In this document: one piece after another, positions 44,901-55,308 of the stretch
How the letters are laid out: every line of letters starts with the position of its first letter
How positions within the stretch are numbered: the stretch's first letter is position 1
Assembly (NCBI GenBank): GCA_024734555.1
Contig: JANPWX010000354.1
Span: 22,656 to 86,655, forward strand
Reading direction: 5' to 3'
From: Trochalopteron elliotii
Lineage: Eukaryota > Chordata > Aves > Passeriformes > Leiothrichidae
Length of the DNA stretch: 64,000 bases
Notes under the pieces: model-generated
Seen by the model: the letters and a program-made list of their open reading frames with translations, nothing else
What the model was told of the DNA's origin: nothing
The model's database searches: none
Made by a program: the position numbers and the translations under genes

Positions 44901-47664
44901 AAGATTTAATATGATTTTTAAAAATTTAATTTTAGCCTTTTTTTTTTTTCCTTTCTGTTGTTGGAAGGTTATGAATGAAGTACGTCTTGTTTGGGAAAGC
45001 AAAAGGAAAAAAAAATTAAATAAAAGTGTTTAATATTTTAAAGGTCCAGATAGGGAGGCAAATGAGAAAATCCCCTGCAGGCTTGGAACACAAAGGTGAG
45101 AACACACAGGGTGTTTGGAATGCTGCTGGTTCCTGCTACAGAAACAATTCCTGGGTCTGATTGGGGTCTGCTGTCACTGGACTCATCCTGCAAGGAATTC
45201 AGGACAGAGAAACCAGGTTGCTCAGGGTATGGGAGTGAATTCCATCCATCTCAACCTGTGAGCTGCCCAAATATTCCAGCGAAGGGGAATATTCACATTC
45301 ATTTTACCTTCCCAACCTGTACCTTTGGAGGGGTGTCCTGCCTTTTAATGCCACTGAGAGTCATTTTAAACACACACAAAATCTGCTCATAAATGCAGCT
45401 TGAAGTGATTTATCCACGATTTCCCAGGAAGCTCCAGCAGCCTCTTCCTTGCCCCTGCCAGCTGACCCTTCCCAGGGAAATTTTGGATATTTTGCAGCTC
45501 TGGTACCAGACTGAACACTCAGTTTGCAGTGCTGTCCTGCTCCCCAGGCCTCAGCTGAAGTGCAGAGCTAAAAATCAGAGTAATCTCACATAATTAACGT
45601 GAATCTGTGGGCATCACACGCTCATGGATGCAGACATTCACTCACCCACATCACAGAGAGCAACAGAGACTTCTGCCAAACCTTCCCTGGCTAAAAAGCA
45701 ACAAATAAATTAATAAATAAACCCCCTGCATTTCTGCTTCTGGTGGCCCTGGAATATAATCAGGCAGTACCTGCAGGATAAATCAAAAGATTAAATTAAG
45801 TTGGGATTTGAATCCCCCACTAAACAAAGCAGGGAGCTTTGCTGGACTCTGGGCTCAGAATGGCTTTCCAGGGCCTCCCTCCCAAACATAATATCATTAT
45901 TTGCTTTGACCACTGGTGCTTTACACAAAACACACACAAACCCACACAAAACGCAGCCCAGGGGGTGCAGTGAGGAGGGAACAATATGGAGAGCAGTATG
46001 GGTTGTGATGATTTCCCTTCCTGGCCTGGCCTCCTGCCTGCTCCTCCTGAGCTCTGCAGCCCCAGCCTGGGCTCTGGCACAGCTCCTGGGTGCTGCCTTC
46101 TGCTGTGCCCTGGGCCAGGGGACAAGGATTGTCCCTTCCTGCAGCACGTTTATTGTCCCTTCCTGCAGCTCAGGGCACCTGCTGGCCCTCCACCCACGCT
46201 GCTCCCTCCTTCTCACCAAGGCAAAAATGCCAAGTCCTCCTCCTCGCACTCATACACAGGAAAAATCTGGGATAAATCGCAAAATCCCAGCGTTTTTAGG
46301 GCCTCTGCAGCCCCAAATTCCTCCCCTGCTAGCAGCCAGGTTAAACCCTCCAAAAAACCTGTGAGGAATTTCAGCCTCTCTGCCCACAAGATGTCACCCT
46401 GAATTTTAACAAAGGTGCGTTTACCCTTAAATATTAACTTCCCTCCCTCCTCCTCCTCCTCGTGTTCCCTCATTAGGACCAACTGCATTAACTCTTCAGA
46501 AGTGATGGTTTTACCCACAACCCCAAAAAATCCCCTTTAAACCTTGCTGCTCCTGGCCTCAGCTGCATTTTGGCAACACATTCCAGTGGATTGAATTCTG
46601 AGCTGCATTTCCCCCGGTTTTTCACAGCACAGGATAAATATTTTCCAGCCCAATCTGCAAAGCCTCATCCAGTGTGACCCCAAGGCTGCTCTGGTGATGT
46701 TCATCTCCAGCTTGAGGAGATTCTCCAGTGTAGAGTCTTAGGATGAGTTAACTGATAACAGCAGCCTCAGATTTCAAGTGTTTCGCAGGTTTTGGATGAT
46801 AAAAAAAAAAAAACCCAAAACAATCCCAACATGAAAAAGAAAAAAAAAAAAAGAATGAGAAGTATCTCTAAAAAAATGGAATGAGAAGTGTCTCTAAACC
46901 TTCTTGAAAGTGGAAGTGACAACAGCCTCACCAGAGTGCGTTTGCCAAATCTTTATGCTTGGAAAAGGATGCATTGAATTTTTTTTTCAGGTTTAGTTTG
47001 TGCTGTTGTTTCAAAAACTGAGGCAGTTTGTTTGGAGCCCAGCTCCATATTGAGGATGTGCCCACGTGCACACGATTGCTGCTCTTTTCTTCAAGAAAAA
47101 AAAAACAACAAAACACCTTTTTTGGCCGATTTTTGGGCCCTGCTTTGCACATTCCCCCAGCCCCAGGCGTGGGAAGGGAGCGTGTCCGTGACCCATCAGG
47201 AGCCTGACGTGACATTTATGGGCACCTTTAGCAGGGTGGCTCTCAGCAGCACAATAATTACACACACAAACGAGCTTGGAAATTGCCCTTTTATGAAAAT
47301 CCCAACCTTGATATTTAACTAGTTAATAAGAGCCCCTCTCGCATGTGATTTGCAAATCAGATATTTGTGTGAGAGGCTGGGCTTTTCAGAGGGGAGGGCT
47401 GGCACTGGGATATTTTCTGTGTCTGATTTAAGTCCTTCTTCACAGAGCAGGCAGATCTCAATGTGGTTTTCTGTGAAAATGTTCGTTTCATTCCTGCTTG
47501 CACGTGAATGCCAGCTAACCAATAACTTGGACACAAAAACCAGGCACAGAAATAAACTTTCAACTTCTGGAACACCCTAAAAGCCAGGCAAATCCCAAAT
47601 TGATCAGTGTGGGAGAAACACCTTTGCAGCAGAAGGCTATCACAAGCAGCTGTCATTAAAAAAA
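44901..47664. other. Unique noncoding DNA
   Basis: A GC-richer part at 45960-46330 has long open frames (up to 187 codons) on both strands, but they overlap antisense and have no recognisable domain. TTGTCCCTTCCTGCAGC is duplicated at about 46129 and 46158. A-runs near 46800-46855. Confidence 0.5.
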
Positions 47665-47815
47665 AATAAACAGAATTTTGAAGTTATCCTTTAAAAATGA
47701 TGAACAGAATTTTAAAGTTATCTTTTAAAAATAATCAACAGAATTTTAAAGTTGTCTTTTAAAAATAATGAACAGAATTTTAAAGTTATCCTCTAAAAAT
47801 AATAAAGAGAATTTG
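47665..47815 (+). repeat. Tandem repeat, 34-bp unit, four copies
   Basis: CAGAATTTTAAAGTTATC recurs at 47671, 47705, 47739 and 47773, exactly 34 bp apart, with TTTTAAAAATAATGAA between. Confidence 0.94.
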
Positions 47816-49353
47816 ACCAAAGTTCCGATATATCAAGCCCAGTATTTTATTTTTTAAGGATATTTTTTATGTTTAACTCACAGCATTGAGTTCACTTGCA
47901 GAAGTTTATTCCCAATTTTATGGGAACAGAGTTAAAGCCTGACTACACCTTGGTAGTTTTATTTTTTCCCTACTCATTTTTTTTCCGCTCTAATTCAAGA
48001 CAGCTGCTAGTTTGGGGATTCTAACATGAGGGAAGATTCAGATTTGAAAAGGAAAGAAGGAAATTTCTATTCTTAATCTCTGTACATCAATAATGCTCAG
48101 CAGCTGAGGATCTCCCAGGTATTTCAGGAGGCACAAAAATCCTCATTTTCCTCAGAAAGGGGGAAGCTCAAACTTCCTAAAATAAAAGTGTTTGTGGAGC
48201 AGCTGCACCGAGACAATTGAAACAGATCTTTTTGCCTCAACATTTACTACAACACCACCTGGGACATTTGTGCCCTTTCCCCAAGGTATTTTCATTTATC
48301 CAGTAGCAGATTTTGTTCCTGCCGAGTGCAACGTTCCTATAAAACCTCCCTGGGCACCTTAACATCTCTTCAAACCCCAAATAAAAAAGCTGAGAAACAC
48401 CATAAAGAGAACAGCAGCCCCTAAACAAATGAGATTTTTATTTTTTTTTTACCCCATAGGAAAAATAAGAGGTTTTTAATAGGAAAAAATATTCATACAA
48501 ATATTTATTTTTATTAATATTTACTGAGTTTATTGCTGTCCAATTCTCCCCCATTCCCATGAATTCTCATGAACAAAAGTGCCAGAAACACCGTGGGATT
48601 TGCCAAGTTTGCTCATGGTTTTCCCAGAGTTTCCTCCAATAGATCCCCCTGAATTTCCAGGCTGAGTTTCACTCCAGCAAAGCCTGTAAATATTTGGATC
48701 AGTAAATACACACACACAACACTCGGGGTGAAGAGTTCTCAGTAATGAACTGGAGCATCTTGGCAGAAGCAGATTTGTGTCACCCACTCCCCCATCTTCC
48801 CCGATAATTAAATTTTTCTCTCAAAAAAAACCCCACAAACTCTGCACCCAAGCACCCAATCGGTCAAGACATCAGGAGGCCGAAAATAAACAAAAAAAAT
48901 ATTAATTTCAAACTGTGAAACGCCGTCAGCACTAACAGCTAAATCCCCTGTAAGTCCTCACTGCTCATCCCCAGCAATTCAAATCAGGCCCCATTTCCAC
49001 AAGAAGATTTTTAAGGGGCAGCTGCAGCTGATTTTTAGCTGATTTTTTTTTAGTTCCTGATCTTATCACTGAGGCTGTTTTAATAAATGTCGCTCACCTT
49101 GACACAAAGTTTGCATTTCAGCCCATTCCCCTCCCACTTTTCCCTTTACATTTGGTTTTCCTGGGGATTTTGTGGATAGTGATCACACACAGACACTCAA
49201 TAACCACAAACTGACCAACCTGAGCTGATATTTCCTTTTCCAGAGGCTTCCCTGACTGGTTAATTTTAAGTGAAGAGCATATAATATTAAATATCAGTGT
49301 AGAATAATCATAAATATATCATTAGGATAGAAACAGCACCTTGCTATAATATT
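47816..49353. other. Unique noncoding DNA
   Basis: AT-rich single-copy sequence. Nothing recognised. Confidence 0.5.
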
Positions 49354-49530
49354 TCATATTATATAATATCTAATATATCTAATATATCTAATATATCTAA
49401 TATATCTAATATATCTAATATATCTAATATATCTAATATATCTAATATCCAGTATCTAATATCTAATATCTAATACGTTATATATGATATATGATATATC
49501 ATATATTATATCATATATTATATAATATTT
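49354..49530. repeat. AT-rich array with 9-bp ATCTAATAT unit
   Basis: About nine copies of ATCTAATAT (49366-49448) followed by related ATATCTAAT and ATATGATAT steps, almost entirely A/T. Confidence 0.92.
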
Positions 49531-49700
49531 CATAGCCACAGCCAGCTTTATATAGGATTACATTTATCCTATTTTTATCCTATAATTTAATCCCATATAG
49601 GACTAAATTATCCTATTTTTATAGGATACAAGATTTTATGGGCTATGGAAAGTGCAATCACAGGAAATTCCTGAAGGTGTACAAACTTTTTTTTGGGAGG

Positions 49701-50170
49701 AAAAAAAAAATCTAAAATGGACTTAAAGGCTGTCATTAGTCAATCCAGTTGGTGCATTATAATAATTTTAAATAATCCTGAATGTTGGGCAGTGTTCATT
49801 TGTATTTAGATATATATTTAGATATATACTTGTATATCTGTAACCCAAAACACAGGCTGCAATATGAGCACACCAGAGAAAAGAAAATTGGTTTTATTGG
49901 AATTTTTTTATAATAATTGGGATTGTTTTCAGGGGAAAAAAAACTCTAAAATGGACTTAAAGGCTGTCACTAGTCATTGCTGTTGGTGCATTATAATAAT
50001 TTTAAATAATCCTGACTGTCGGGCATTGTTCACTTAGATATATATTTAGATATATACTTGTATATCTGTAACCCAAAGCAAAGGCTGAAGTATGAGCACA
50101 GATCCCACCAGAGAAAAGAAAATCGTTTTTATTGGATTTTTTTTTTTTATAATAATTGGAATTGTTTTCA
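49701..50170 (+). repeat. Tandem duplication, 234-bp unit, two copies
   Basis: TCTAAAATGGACTTAAAGGC starts at 49711 and 49945. Both units contain TTGGTGCATTATAATAATTT, TTAGATATATATTTAGATAT, ACTTGTATATCTGTAACCC and CACCAGAGAAAAGAAAAT. Boundaries are in A-rich runs. Confidence 0.93.
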
Positions 50171-50532
50171 CACGAATCCTTTCTCAGTGACCATCCCTGT
50201 GCACTGAGAGCAGGAGTGGAACCCCTGAGCAGTGAGCACTTACATAACTGTCCTGCCTGCCCCAGGAAGGAAGGAAATGAAGCGTGGGCTTCCCTAAAGA
50301 GGCAGAATTTATTTGTTTTGAAAAGGTACATGTATCACCAAGCCCCAAATCTGGGAAGAGGGAAGGCAAAGCATCCATCCATGAGAGTTCTCTCACAATT
50401 CTCATCATCCATGAGAGTTCTCTCACAAAAAGGGGGAAAACAGCTTTGATGTTGTATTTCCTCAGAGGTGAGTGAGTTAAAAAAAAAAAAAAATAAAATT
50501 GTGGAGTGCAAGATTCCTACCTCAGCCAAATT
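50171..50532. other. Unique noncoding DNA with small repeat
   Basis: CATCCATGAGAGTTCTCTCACAA is present twice in a row (about 50374-50430). Otherwise nothing recognised. Confidence 0.6.
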
Positions 50533-50630
50533 TGATTTTCACACCTAGAGGAGGGACCAATCTGGGATTTGCTGAGATTCCTCAGAGGTTCTGGGTGTCC
50601 TCATGGAGCAGGATGCAAACAAACCCCACT
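50533..50630 (+). repeat. Duplicated segment, copy 1 (pair with 54726-54826)
   Basis: GATTTTCACACC, AATCTGGGATTTGCTG, CTGGGTG and CCTCA...GGAGCA blocks match 54726-54826 in order and orientation, 4.2 kb away. The second copy adjoins the minisatellite satellite block. Confidence 0.8.
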
Positions 50631-50694
50631 TTAAAAAAATGCAGGAAGGAAGGAACATTTGGAAATTAGGAAGCTCAGACACCCTGCAGCCATT

Positions 50695-50950
50695 AGAAAA
50701 AAAAAAACAAAAGAAAACACGCACACACAAAAAAGACCAAAAAACAAAACAAAACAAAACAAAACAAACCACACAAAAAACCCCCTAAAAAACAAAAAAA
50801 ACCTCAAACAAACAAACAAAAACGCTCACAAAAAAGGCAAAAAAAACCAAAAAAAAAACAAGAAAAACCCCAAAAAACAAAAAAATCCCAAACAAACAAA
50901 CAAACGAAAAAACCAACAAAAACAAAACAACAAAACAAAACCCCAAAACC
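50695..50950. repeat. A-rich low-complexity region (AAAAC/AAACA-type)
   Basis: Plus strand is almost only A and C, in imperfect CAAAA, CAAAAA and AACAAAC steps. The Lys/Asn/Gln and Phe/Leu/Val open frames are compositional. Confidence 0.94.
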
Positions 50951-52167
50951 CATTTCCCACTGTACAATAAAGAGATATCTGGATTATTGTCCATGATTAA
51001 GCCATGGACAGGCTGGCACTTCACAACAATCGGGATTTCTCAGGAAATTGGGCCCACGGAGCTCTCCAGGCTGGAGTTGTACTGGCTCAGCAATTTCTTC
51101 CAATGATTTGATAAAAATATTTTCAGCATGTTTTGCATCCAGGTGCACACAGCAATAATTACCATAATATCATAAAACACAAAGGCAGGGAAAAGTGCAG
51201 TAATTTGCACTGATTATGAAGTAAAAACAGGGAAGTTTAATTATTAATTTTTGAAATCGCTGAAAGGAGAAAAATAGCACACCTTCCATGTGCAGACACT
51301 GAAATTAGATCAGCTTGACAAGCCCATTTCAGAGGGAACAGGAATTCTTCAGTGCATTTATTTAATAGACCTTGAACATGTTACGAAGCAACTCTTTATT
51401 ACAGCATCCTAAAATAAAAAAAAAAAAAAAAAGTGAGTGAAAGGATTTTTAAATCCCACATCTTGGTGCTGCTTTTAGATTGATACGAAACATTGAAAGA
51501 ACCCCAGTGATGACAGCTCCCCATTCAAAGCAGCCTCCAACAGGAGCAGGGGAAATGGGAATGAAATGGGAATAAAATGGAAAAAAACTGATGCTCCTGT
51601 GGCAAGTACAGCTCCTCAGGGGAAGAGGAGGAAAAAAAGGGATTTCCCTGAAATTTTGGGTCGTGTTGCCCACAATTATTCACTTGGATCTGACCTCTGG
51701 ATTTTAAAGTGTCGACAGCCACTGTCTTGCTCTTCAAAATCTCCTTTTTTCCCCTGGGAAACTCACAATATAATTTATTTTAAGGGGGAAAACAGTTTTA
51801 CGGCATTTAAAGTGTACACTGGTGGTTTTGTTGAAGGGAAGGGTGGCAGAGAAGAGCCCAAATGTGGAATTAAATGAGTTATATGCTTGTAAATGGACTT
51901 GAAGAGAAGGGAACTGCCACAAGGCAAAACTGGGGAGCTGCAGGAGCTGCCTGGGTCATGGGCAGGGCGGGAAATGCTAAAGGGAACTGTTGTTTTTAAA
52001 TGAAACTGTTGTTTTTAAGTGGAACTGTTTTTAAATGGAACTGTTGTTTTCAAAGAACAGTCGGGAAAGATGGAAAGGGACTGAAATTTGGCTAATGAAG
52101 CAGAAAGACCTGCAGAAGAACTAAAAAGGACAGTGCTCCTTTTGCACCTTTTTCCTCTTCCCTTTTG
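50951..52167. other. Unique noncoding DNA with a short tandem repeat
   Basis: GGAACTGTTGTTTTTAAATG-like units of 15-22 bp occur four times at 51977-52047. Otherwise nothing recognised. Confidence 0.55.
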
Positions 52168-53772
52168 CATTAGGCTGAGTATATTTTAGAGCAAATATTG
52201 TGTTCTATATCCTCCTTTTTTGCATTAAGTTGAGTATTTTTCAGAGCAAATATTGTGTTCTATACCCTCCCTTTTGCATGATGGGCTGAGTATTTTTTAG
52301 AGCAACTCTTGTGTTCTGTATCCTCCCTTTTGCATTGGGCTGGGTATTTTTTTGAGCAAATTTTGTGTTCTATATCCTCTATCCTCCTTTTTGCATTAAG
52401 TTGAGTACTTTTTCAGAGCAAATCTTGTGTTTTACGTCCTCCCTTTTGCACTGGGCTGAGCATTTTTCAGAGCAAAAATCTTGTATTCTATACTCTCCAT
52501 TTTTGCATTGGGCTGAGTATGAGTATTTTTAAAAGCAAATCTTGTGTTTTATATCCTGCCTTTTGCATTGGGCTGGGTATTTTTTAGAGCAAATATTGGG
52601 CTCTTCATCCTCCCTTTTTTGGCCCGAGTGTTTTTTTGAGCCAATATTGTGTTCTATACCCTCCTTTTGCATTGGGCTTGGTATTTTTTAGAACCAATAT
52701 TGGTTCTATACCCTCCCTTTTTTTGGGCTGGGTATTTTTTAGAGCAAACACTGTGTTCTATACCTTCCATTTTTTGGGCTCAGTGTTTTTCAGAGCAAAT
52801 ACTGTGTTCTACAACCTCCCTTTTTTTGGGCTGGGTATTTTTTAGAGCAAATCCTGTGTTCTGTATCCTCCTTTTATATGGGGCTGGGTATTTTTCAGAG
52901 CAAATTTTGTGCTCTACATCCTTCTTTTGCATTGGACAGTATATTTTTTAGAGCAAATACTGTGTTCTACACCCTCCCTTTTTCATGTTAGGCTGTGTAT
53001 TTTTCAGAGCAAATCTTGTGTTCTACACCCTGCCTTTTGCATTGGGCTGAGTATGAGTATTTTTCAGAGCAAATCTTGGGTTCTAGATCCTCCTTTTTGC
53101 ATTAAGTTGAGTATTTTTTCAGAGCATATCTTGTGTTCTATATCCTCTCTTTTACATCGGGCTGGGCATTTTTCAGAGCAAATTTTGTGTTCTGTATCCT
53201 CCCTTTTGCACTGGGCTGAGTATGAGTATTTTTTAGAGCAAATCCTGGGTTCTGTATCCTCCTTTTTGCATTAAGTTGAGTATTTTTCAGAGCAGATCTT
53301 GTGTTCTGTACCCTGCCTTTTGCATTGGGCTGAGTATGAGTATTTTTTTGAACAAATCTTGTGTTCTATATCTTCCCTTTTGTAACTGGGCTGAGTATGA
53401 GTATTTTTAAGAGCAACTCTTGTGTTCTGTATCCTCCCTTTTGCATTGGGCTGGGTATTTTTTTGAGAAAATTTTGTGTTCTATATCCTCCTTTTTGCAT
53501 TGGGCTGAGTATGAGTATTTTTTTTAGAGCAAATCTTGTGTTTTACGTCCTCCCTTTTGCCCTGGGCTGAGTATGAGTAATTTTTAGACCAAACCTTGTG
53601 TTCTATACCCTCCCTTTTGCATTGAGTATGGGTATTTTTTAGAGCAAATCTTGCATTCTGTACTCTACCTTTTGCATTGGGGTGAGTATTTTTTAGGGCA
53701 AATACTCTGTTCTATACCCTCCCTCTTTTGGGCTGGGTATTTTTCCGAGCAAATCCCGTGTTCTGTATCTCA
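52168..53772 (+). repeat. Large minisatellite, ~29 units of 51-63 bp
   Basis: Each unit follows the order CTTTTGCATTGGGCTGAGTA, TTTTTCAGAGCAAATCTTG, TGTTCTATATCCTCC. Sub-types are clear: a TTAAGTTGAG form, a short TTTTTTGGGCTGGG form clustered at about 52615-52860, and a GAGTATGAGTA form with a 6-bp internal duplication. Many units are free of stops in one frame, giving spurious Phe/Leu/Cys-rich proteins of 69-121 residues. Confidence 0.96.
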
Positions 53773-54555
53773 TTGTCTTCAGTCACCGGAGGAGCCCCTC
53801 CTTTACCGCTGCCAAAACGGCCACTCCAGAGCTGGGTCAGACCAATTATTTCTTAAATGGTTTGTGCTCACCTGCACTTCAAATGGGCGCCTTTGAGAAG
53901 CAAAAAATAACAGCCCCTCGTTCTCAGGCTGCTCCCAGCTCCATTGTGAGCCCGGCACATCAGTCTGCTCAATTAAAGAGCCCACGACTACAAAGTGACT
54001 GCACATCATTTGTATTACCTCGCTCCAGCCGACACTTTATTCACAAATATCTGACTCCAAGAGGTCCTTTTCTGCTTAGCTAGGTGCTTTATCCCAGCTT
54101 GCGTTTGTGTTTAAAAAAAAAAAAAAAAAAAATGAAAAGGGGGAAAACAATCAGCAATGTGCTTTAAGCAAAGATTTCTGTGTCCTGAGCAGATATTTCT
54201 TCTCTGCAAAGGGAGTTTTTTGTCTCTCCTTACAGCCCACTTCAAACTGATTTGTTAGAGATTTTCCAAGTCCCAAGTAATGACAGTCTGAAGGCTTGCT
54301 TTCAAAATATTGGAGGTGCAACACTGAAACCAACCCTGCCTTGCCAATTAACTTAATTCTTACTCAGTTTGGGGCTGTGTACACGTGAAATCATTAGAAT
54401 GAGAAGGGGGAATAAAATTCACCCGTTTACTGAGGGTTCCAGGGCATGGACAGGGGCTCTCAGTAGTCCCTCCAATGACACCAAACAGCCCTGGGATTCA
54501 TTTTCCCCTTTTCCCCAAGCTGGGAAAGAGCAGGGTCAATCCTGTGGATAACCCA
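53773..54555. other. Unique DNA between two blocks of the same minisatellite
   Basis: About 53780-54110 has retained CpGs (CCGCTGCCAAAACGGCC, GGGCGCCTTTGAG, CAGCCGACACT) and TTAAATGG/CAATTAAAG motifs. It looks like a candidate conserved element. An A run lies at 54111-54132. Confidence 0.4.
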
Positions 54556-54722
54556 GGACACCCCAAACCTTCAGCACAGCCCTGCCAAGGGGCTCCAAAG
54601 CCTTCAGGACAGCCCAGGTTGACTTTCCAGCATCTCCTGAGGAGGTAAAAACCTCATTTCAACAAATTCTTCCCAGTGCAAAGAAAAATTGCTTTGAATT
54701 AACTGGATCGATGTTGTGAGTA
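54556..54722 (+). repeat. Duplicated flank, left copy
   Basis: GACACCCCAAACCTTCAGC to GAATTAACTGGATCGATGTT matches 55140-55308 in order and orientation. The two copies bracket 54723-55139. Confidence 0.92.
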
Positions 54723-54725
54723 TCT

Positions 54726-54826
54726 GGATTTTCACACCAAGAGCAGGGACAAATCTGGGATTTGCTGGGACTCCTGAGAGGTGCTGGGTGCCCTCACGGA
54801 GCAGAATGTGAACAAACCTAAACCAC
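54726..54826 (+). repeat. Duplicated segment, copy 2 (pair with 50533-50630)
   Basis: See 50533-50630. Here the segment sits between the left flank copy and the minisatellite block. Confidence 0.8.
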
Positions 54827-54830
54827 AACA

Positions 54831-55139
54831 TCTGGGTGTTTTTTAGAGCCTTTATTGTGTTCTAGATCCTCCTTTTTGCATTAAGTTGAGTATTTTTCAG
54901 AGCATATCTTGTGTTCCATATCCTCCCTTTTTTGCACTGGGTTGGGTATTTTTCAGACCAAATCTTGTGTTCTGTATCCTCTTTTTTTGCATTAAGTCGA
55001 GTATTTTTCAGAGCATATCTTGTGTTCTATATCCTCGCTTTTTTGCACTGGGCTGGGTATTTTTCAGAGCAAAAATCTTGTATTCTATACCCTCCCTTTT
55101 TGCACTGGGCTGGGTATGAGTATTTTTTAGAGCAAAAAT
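54831..55139 (+). repeat. Satellite block of the 52-kb minisatellite, ~5.5 units
   Basis: Units have the same order as 52168-53772, including the TTAAGTTGAG and GCACTGGGCTGGG forms. The block begins mid-unit (TGGGTGTTTTTTAGAGCC) and ends mid-unit (GAGCAAAAATTTGACACC) directly at the right flank copy, so its edges are breakpoints. Confidence 0.94.
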
Positions 55140-55308
55140 TTGACACCCCAACCCTTCAGCACAGCCCTGCCAAAGGGCTCCAAAGCCTTCTGGACAGCCC
55201 AGGTTGTCTTTCCAGCATCTCCTGAGGAGGTAAAAAAGCTCATTTCAACAAAGTGTAAATTCTGCCCAGTGCAAAGAAAAATTGCTTTGAATTAACTGGA
55301 TCGATGTT
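55140..55308 (+). repeat. Duplicated flank, right copy
   Basis: Partner of 54556-54722. It carries a small insertion (AAGTGTAAA) after CATTTCAACA. Confidence 0.92.

Noticed and set aside
45801..46364. 187-codon plus-strand frame with a hydrophobic stretch
   Set aside because: Overlaps a 152-codon antisense frame, has random composition and no recognisable domain. A GC-richer patch lowers stop frequency.
52636..53570. Several Phe/Leu/Cys-rich frames of 69-121 codons
   Set aside because: They follow the 51-63-bp minisatellite period and shift frame at every length variant.
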